DNA of 64,000 nucleotides from Pelagovum pacificum (lineage in GTDB: Bacteria; Pseudomonadota; Alphaproteobacteria; Rhodobacterales; Rhodobacteraceae): NCBI RefSeq assembly GCF_016134045.1, contig NZ_CP065915.1, positions 186,001 to 250,000 on the forward strand, read 5' to 3'. Positions 59,855 through 64,000 of this stretch are shown here, in pieces. The first letter of the stretch is position 1. Each line of letters begins with the position of its first letter. Below the pieces are notes generated by a model, which did not search any database, had not been told where the DNA came from, and was given only the letters and a program-made list of their open reading frames with translations. The position numbers were made by a program, and so were the translations under genes.

Positions 59855-60667
59855 ATGGAGCTGAGCTACTGGGACGCGAAGGCGGCGCTCGACTGGCAGA
59901 TCGAGCTCGGCATCGACGAGGCGATCGGCGACGAGACGGTCGACCGCTACGCGCTCGAGCCCGCGCGCCCGGCCGAGGCCGCCCCGACCGCCGCGCCCGC
60001 CGCCGCGCCGGGTGAAGACCAGCGTCCCGCCACGCCGCCCTTGCCGGTGGTCGAGAAGGTCGATGCCATCGCACTGGCCCGACAGGCGGCGGCCGGAGTT
60101 GCCGACCTCGGCGCACTGGCCCGCGCGATGGAAACGTTCGACCATTGCCAGCTCAAGGCCGGCGCGCGGAGTTTCGTCTTCTGCGACGGCAACCCCGACG
60201 CGCGGCTGATGATCGTCGGCGAGGCCCCGGGCCGCGACGAGGACCGGCTGGGCCGGCCCTTCGTCGGACGGGCGGGGCAGTTGCTCGACCGGATGCTCGC
60301 CGCCATCGGCATGGCGCGGGATGCGACTGACGCCGAACGCGCGGTCTACATCACCAACGTGCTGCCGTGGCGCCCGCCAGAGAACCGTAAGCCGGAGAAG
60401 GCGGAGATCGGCATGTTCCTGCCGTTCCTCGAGGCGCACATCGCGCTCGCCCGGCCCGAGTTGCTGATCCTGATGGGCAACACGCCCTGCGAGGCGCTGC
60501 TCGGCCGGGCCGGGATCACCCGGCTGCGGGGGCAGTGGACCGAAGTGCTTGGCGTGCCGGCCTTGCCGATGTTCCATCCGGCCTATCTTCTCCGTCAGCC
60601 CCAGGCGAAACGCGAGGCCTGGGCGGACCTTCTGGACATACAGGCGCGACTGAGAGGAAGCCATTGA
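59855..60667 (+). CDS. Uracil-DNA glycosylase, family 4-like, without Fe-S cysteines
   Basis: A 270-residue uracil glycosylase for base-excision repair. [24 protein letters not shown] (motif from residue 122, GEAPGRDED) and the C-terminal [11 protein letters not shown] (His241) are family 4 features. An N-terminal extension of about 90 residues includes a Pro/Ala linker. Only Cys98, Cys110 and Cys212 are present; the segment [11 protein letters not shown] has Trp where family 4 has a cluster Cys, and the following AACRP-type Cys is absent. So no [4Fe-4S] cluster is expected. ATG 59855 keeps the conserved WQIELG start. Confidence 0.88.
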   Translation: MELSYWDAKAALDWQIELGIDEAIGDETVDRYALEPARPAEAAPTAAPAAAPGEDQRPATPPLPVVEKVDAIALARQAAAGVADLGALARAMETFDHCQLKAGARSFVFCDGNPDARLMIVGEAPGRDEDRLGRPFVGRAGQLLDRMLAAIGMARDATDAERAVYITNVLPWRPPENRKPEKAEIGMFLPFLEAHIALARPELLILMGNTPCEALLGRAGITRLRGQWTEVLGVPALPMFHPAYLLRQPQAKREAWADLLDIQARLRGSH

Positions 60668-61260
60668 GGATACTCGCCTTTTCCGACCTTCATCTCGATG
60701 TGGCGGCACGCGACGCGATCCTTGCGGCGGCGGGCGAGGCCGATCTGCTGATCGGTGCGGGGGACTTCGCCAACCGTCACGAGGGGCTCGCCGATTACAT
60801 CGCCCCGTTCGAGGCAGTCGCCGACAAGACCGTCTTTACCTGCGGCAACAACGAAACCTTCGCCGCGCTGAGGGAGTCGACGTCGGTCCCGGTCCTGCAC
60901 GGCACCACGATCGAGCGCGGCGGCCTCGTGATCGCGGGCATAGGCTGTGGCATCCCGCCGCTGACCGACGCGCCGTTCGTATCCTTCGACATGGAGGAAG
61001 ACGATGCCGAGGCCATGCTGTCGGAGATCGACGCGGCCGATATCCTGATCTCGCATTCGCCGCCCAAGGGCATCGGTGACGCACACTCGAGCGCCGGCTC
61101 CATCGGGTCGATCGCCGTGGCCGAAGCCGCGGCCCGGATCGCACCGCGCTTCCTGTTCTGCGGTCACGTGCATGATTGCTGGGGCGTGCGCGGCACGATC
61201 GGAACGACCGAGGTTGCGAATCTCGGCCCCGGTCTCAACTGGTTCGAAACACAGGACTGA
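60664..61260 (+). CDS. Calcineurin-like metallophosphoesterase
   Basis: A 198-residue phosphoesterase: [11 protein letters not shown] (first metal Asp/His), [11 protein letters not shown] (bridging Asp), TCGNNET (Asn), [12 protein letters not shown] (His) and [10 protein letters not shown] (GHxH). This completes the dinuclear metal site. It starts with TTG at 60664 overlapping the glycosylase stop, so they are co-translated. Substrate unknown: such small MPEs act on phosphodiesters or nucleotides. Confidence 0.9.
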   Translation: MRILAFSDLHLDVAARDAILAAAGEADLLIGAGDFANRHEGLADYIAPFEAVADKTVFTCGNNETFAALRESTSVPVLHGTTIERGGLVIAGIGCGIPPLTDAPFVSFDMEEDDAEAMLSEIDAADILISHSPPKGIGDAHSSAGSIGSIAVAEAAARIAPRFLFCGHVHDCWGVRGTIGTTEVANLGPGLNWFETQD

Positions 61261-61267
61261 GGGCGCG

Positions 61268-61807
61268 ATGGCAATCGACGAGTCGAGGGACTTCATCCCG
61301 GTACGCATTGCGGTTCTGACGATATCCGACAGCCGTTCGCTATCGGACGACCGTTCGGGAGATACGCTGGTCGAGCGGATCGAGTCGGCCGGCCATACCC
61401 TCGCCGCGCGGGACATCGTGACCGATGACCGGGCCGAGATCGCGGCCCGCCTGCGGGGCTGGATCGAATCGCCGGATGTCGACGTCGTGATCTCGACCGG
61501 AGGCACGGGACTGACCGGTCGCGATGTCACGGTGGAGGCGCATCGTGATGTTTATGAAAAGGAAATCGACGCGTTCGGAACGGTGTTTACCATCGTGTCG
61601 ATGAACAAGATCGGCACCTCGGCGGTGCAGAGCCGGGCCACGGCTGGCGTCGCGCGCGGCACCTACCTCTTCGCGCTGCCCGGCTCCCCCGGAGCGTGCC
61701 GCGACGCTTGGGACGAGATCCTGCTGGCGCAACTCGATTACCGGCACAGGCCCTGCAATTTCGTCGAAATCTTCCCGCGGCTCGAGGAACACCGGCGCCG
61801 GAAGTAA
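61268..61807 (+). CDS. moaB: Molybdenum cofactor biosynthesis protein MoaB
   Basis: A 179-residue MoaB/MogA-like adenylyltransferase domain acting on molybdopterin. IAVLTISDSRSLSDDRSGDTLV, VISTGGTGLTGRDVTVEA, and FALPGSPGACRDAWDEIL are the conserved strands and loops. It is 7 bp after the phosphoesterase gene. The molybdenum-cofactor operon fdhD-mobA-mobB-moeA is about 8 kb away, and not co-transcribed with this. Confidence 0.94.
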   Translation: MAIDESRDFIPVRIAVLTISDSRSLSDDRSGDTLVERIESAGHTLAARDIVTDDRAEIAARLRGWIESPDVDVVISTGGTGLTGRDVTVEAHRDVYEKEIDAFGTVFTIVSMNKIGTSAVQSRATAGVARGTYLFALPGSPGACRDAWDEILLAQLDYRHRPCNFVEIFPRLEEHRRRK

Positions 61808-61868
61808 CCACCTGTTAAGAGTCGGCGACTAGTCTGATGGTCGAGCTTCGGGTTCGGGGGTCAGACTT

Positions 61869-62723
61869 ATGCCGCTCTATCATTTCCTGTCTCGCCACAT
61901 CTCGGCGGGCTTCGTCGCCAAGGCGATGCTTGTCGTCATGGCCGGCTTCTTCGTGCCGGTGATCGGGCTGGCCGCCTACGTGCTGCGCAGCGGGACGGCG
62001 GGGCTCGACCATTCGCTCGTCACTGTGATCCTCTCGGCGGTCTGCGCCGGCATGGTGCTGGCGGTGCTGGGAATCCGGGCGATTCTCGCGCCGGTCATGC
62101 TGGTGTCGGGCGCGCTGGACCGGTGGGGGCGGACCGGGCAGATGCCGGTCCTGCCGGAATCCTACCGGGACGAGGTCGGCCTGCTGATGGTCCGCACCAA
62201 CCTGATGATGGCGCGGGCGCAACGGACGATCGACCATTCCCGCCGCGAAAGCGATACCGACCCGCTCACCGGGGCGCTGAACCGTCGGGGCGCTCTGCGG
62301 ATGCTGCGCGACGCGCCGAGCGGGTGGATCGTGCTGATCGACCTCGACCATTTCCGGCTGTTGAATGAACGGCTTGGCCGTGCCGACGGCGACCGGCTGC
62401 TGCGCGACATCGCGCAGGCCTGCGCCAATGTCCTGCGGGAGAATGACATTCTGGCCCGCATGGACGGGAAGGAATTTCTCGTCTTCCTGCCGGGAACGCC
62501 GCGCAAGGTCGCGCTGCGCGTCGCGGACCGCCTGCGGGAAACGATCGGTCAGAGGCTCGTCAGCGGCAAGTTGCGTCTGACTGCTTCTGCCGGGCTGGCA
62601 CATTTCGACGGCGGCGAGCCTGTCGATGAGGCGATCGCTGCAGCGAACGAACAGTTGAAACGGGCGAAAGCCTTGGGACCGGGGCAGGCCTGCTGGTCGG
62701 GCCAGGAAAGCGCGGCGGCCTGA
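61869..62723 (+). CDS. Membrane protein with degenerate GGDEF domain
   Basis: A 284-residue protein with two N-terminal membrane helices (about 17-39 and 50-80), a short HAMP-like linker and a GGDEF-type domain (about 125-270). SDTDPLTGALNRRG and VLIDLDHFRLLNERLG are conserved, but the signature reads ARMDGKEFLVF: GGDEF is replaced by DGKEF (199-203), removing a metal-binding Asp and a Gly. It is thus probably not an active diguanylate cyclase; it may bind GTP or c-di-GMP, or act by dimerisation. Confidence 0.87.
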   Translation: MPLYHFLSRHISAGFVAKAMLVVMAGFFVPVIGLAAYVLRSGTAGLDHSLVTVILSAVCAGMVLAVLGIRAILAPVMLVSGALDRWGRTGQMPVLPESYRDEVGLLMVRTNLMMARAQRTIDHSRRESDTDPLTGALNRRGALRMLRDAPSGWIVLIDLDHFRLLNERLGRADGDRLLRDIAQACANVLRENDILARMDGKEFLVFLPGTPRKVALRVADRLRETIGQRLVSGKLRLTASAGLAHFDGGEPVDEAIAAANEQLKRAKALGPGQACWSGQESAAA

Positions 62724-62830
62724 GGATGCTTCGGGCGGGTCTCCTCCGGCACTGGATCATGCAGGTGGAGCTTGCAGTCAGCGCGATTGCTGGCCGTGTC
62801 GGGCTGCATCCGCAAAGCAGGCGGCTGGCA

Positions 62831-63277
62831 CTAGCGAACGATCGGCTCGATCGGGTCATAGTAGGTGCCGGGCTCCGTGCTCCACGTGATGGCGCCCAGG
62901 CTGTCGGGTTTGACGTTGAGCGTGGCGAGCTCCTCCCGTGTGACCCACCGGCGATGCGTGACGACGCCCTCGACGTCCATCCAGTCGCCGTCGGGGTCTC
63001 CCCCGACCAGGGTGCACCGGAAGTAGATGTCGACCTGATGGAACGGTTCGCCGGGCGCGTGAAACTCGTTGACGAGGCAGATCTCGCCGGGGCCCACGGT
63101 CAGACCAGTCTCTTCGTGGACTTCCCGGACGAGGTTTTCGGGAAGTCCCTGGTGAGGCTCGGCCCCCCCGCCCGGCGCGCACCAGAGATCGGTGCGCCCG
63201 GCATAGGCGTTCACGAGGAGAAGGCGGTCATCGCGCAGGATGATGCCGCGCACGGCGAGGCGGATCGGACGTTGCAT
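62831..63277 (-). CDS. Nudix hydrolase
   Basis: A 148-residue Nudix protein: MQRPIRLAVRGIILRDDRLLLVN, then GGGAEPHQGLPENLVREVHEETGL, with the Nudix segment REVHEETGL intact; the first Glu of the Nudix box is Gln (PHQ). The family hydrolyses nucleoside diphosphates linked to another moiety. I chose ATG 63277 because the family's N-terminus begins there, though the frame is open upstream. It may be co-transcribed with purK. Confidence 0.9.
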   Translation of the reverse strand: MQRPIRLAVRGIILRDDRLLLVNAYAGRTDLWCAPGGGAEPHQGLPENLVREVHEETGLTVGPGEICLVNEFHAPGEPFHQVDIYFRCTLVGGDPDGDWMDVEGVVTHRRWVTREELATLNVKPDSLGAITWSTEPGTYYDPIEPIVR

Positions 63278-63473
63278 GGCGCGGAAGGTGCCCGCCTGCG
63301 CGGCGCACCGCAAGGCGGGCCGGGAATTTCAGCTCGCCTCGGGTCAGGTCGGCGCTGCTACCGCGCTCGCAGAAGTGCCACGCGATGGGATCGAACGCTT
63401 TGTCGGGGGCACCTGCCGCCGCCTCGGGCGGATAATCCCACCCGATCGGGCGCCCGGCGTCGCCAGTCGCCAA
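63228..63473 (-). CDS. Doubtful small ORF between purK and the Nudix gene
   Basis: An 81-codon frame starting with TTG at 63473 whose 3' end overlaps the Nudix gene by 50 bp. The part PIGWDYPPEAAAGAPDKAFD followed by PIAWHFCERGSS looks protein-like, but the tail within the overlap does not. No ribosome site was seen and I know no relative. It may be a short real gene, a decayed gene, or chance in a 213-bp gap. Confidence 0.25.
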   Translation of the reverse strand: MATGDAGRPIGWDYPPEAAAGAPDKAFDPIAWHFCERGSSADLTRGELKFPARLAVRRAGGHLPRHATSDPPRRARHHPAR

Positions 63474-63490
63474 GCTTATCCGAATTCAGC

Positions 63491-64000
63491 TCACCCGCTT
63501 CCGAGCGGTTTGAGGTGGTTCACATGCCCCATCTTGCGTCCCTCTCGGACCTCGGCCTTGCCGTAGAGGTGCAGCGCGGCACCGGACGCGGCGAGCTCGG
63601 GCACGCGGTCCATGTCTGCTCCGATCAGGTTCTCCATCATCACGTCGGAATGGCGCGTCCCGTCGCCAAGCGGCCATCCGCAGATTGCGCGGATGTGCTG
63701 TTCGAACTGGCAGATCGCGCAGCCGTTCTGCGTCCAGTGACCGGAGTTGTGAACCCGCGGTGCGAACTCGTTCACCACAAGACCGCCGGGCGTCACGAAG
63801 AGTTCGACACCGATGACACCGACATAGTCGAGCGCGTTCAGGATACGCCCGGCAAGCAGGACCGCATCCGCCTGCAGCGACGCCGGAAGGCTGGCGGGGA
63901 CAGTGGTCGTGCGCAGGATACCGTCGGAATGGACGTTCTCGCCCGGGTCGAAACATGCGACCGCACCGTCGAGCGAACGTGCGCCGATGACGGAAACTTC
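63491..64000 (-). CDS. purK: 5-(carboxyamino)imidazole ribonucleotide synthase PurK, C-terminal part
   Basis: The last 169 codons and stop of PurK, the ATP-grasp enzyme making N5-CAIR in purine synthesis. EVSVIGARSLDGAVACFDPG, GENVHSDGILRTTTVPA, NEFAPRVHNSGHWTQNGC, QFEQHIRAICGWPLGDG and VNHLKPLG are unmistakable. The frame is open to base 64000, so the N-terminal half is outside the window. purE normally lies upstream. Confidence 0.95.
   Translation of the reverse strand, partial: EVSVIGARSLDGAVACFDPGENVHSDGILRTTTVPASLPASLQADAVLLAGRILNALDYVGVIGVELFVTPGGLVVNEFAPRVHNSGHWTQNGCAICQFEQHIRAICGWPLGDGTRHSDVMMENLIGADMDRVPELAASGAALHLYGKAEVREGRKMGHVNHLKPLGSG

Overview
The window is a high-GC, densely packed chromosomal segment with many ATGA/GTGA stop-start overlaps. 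Gene order and families point to an alphaproteobacterium of the Rhodobacteraceae (Roseobacter-type). Markers include a 44-aa aa3 oxidase subunit IV, three tandem peptide deformylases before fmt, a riboswitch-controlled hupE/cobW pair, the DUF1636-cobC-cobD order, and ATCase next to a dihydroorotase-like gene. No rRNA, tRNA, CRISPR array, transposase or phage gene was seen. The DNA looks like a core chromosome with one accessory catabolic island at about 3.4-19.5 kb.

Layout. 0-3.3 kb: a B12 and cobalt block on the minus strand (cobN start, acetyltransferase, cobW, hupE) behind a cobalamin riboswitch. 3.4-7.8 kb: a pyranose-oxidase-like GMC flavoprotein, a Gfo/Idh/MocA dehydrogenase and two TIM-barrel sugar isomerase-like proteins. 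7.8-19.5 kb: an amino-sugar divergon. Its left arm is regulator, agaS-like, ROK kinase, nagA, M81 peptidase and TIM barrel. Its right arm is a Gfo/Idh/MocA enzyme, a complete sugar ABC importer and nagB. 19.6-26.2 kb: smc, a transglutaminase-like protein, a glycosyltransferase and a lytic transglycosylase. 26.2-37.5 kb: two further B12 operons (DUF1636-cobC-cobD on minus; cbiX-cobH-cobL-cobI-cbiG/cobJ-cobM on plus) around a response regulator, a secreted protein and a glutathionyl-hydroquinone reductase-like protein.

38-64 kb is mostly housekeeping: a MalY-like lyase, three deformylases and fmt, rnhA, tsaC, an acyl-CoA dehydrogenase with an MBL hydrolase, the small oxidase subunit, azlCD, a molybdenum-cofactor operon (fdhD-mobA-mobB-moeA fusion), plsY, a pyrB to pyrC-like operon with two PH-like membrane proteins and a tail-anchored protein, a uracil-DNA glycosylase, a phosphoesterase, moaB, a degenerate GGDEF protein, a Nudix hydrolase and the 3' end of purK.

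The strongest candidates for new biology are these: (1) the catabolic island, which combines a putative 3-keto-sugar (glycoside oxidation/elimination) module with amino-sugar catabolism under a regulator joining an RpiR-type DNA-binding domain to a DeoR-type sensor; (2) the ATCase operon carrying a metal-site-less dihydroorotase and three uncharacterised membrane proteins; (3) a MoeA fused to a roughly 300-residue RNase-H-fold-like domain; (4) active-site-dead or cofactor-less paralogs (third deformylase, GGDEF protein, uracil glycosylase without Fe-S cysteines); (5) four families of intergenic palindromic repeats, some of which run into gene ends. All calls are by eye; no database search was run.
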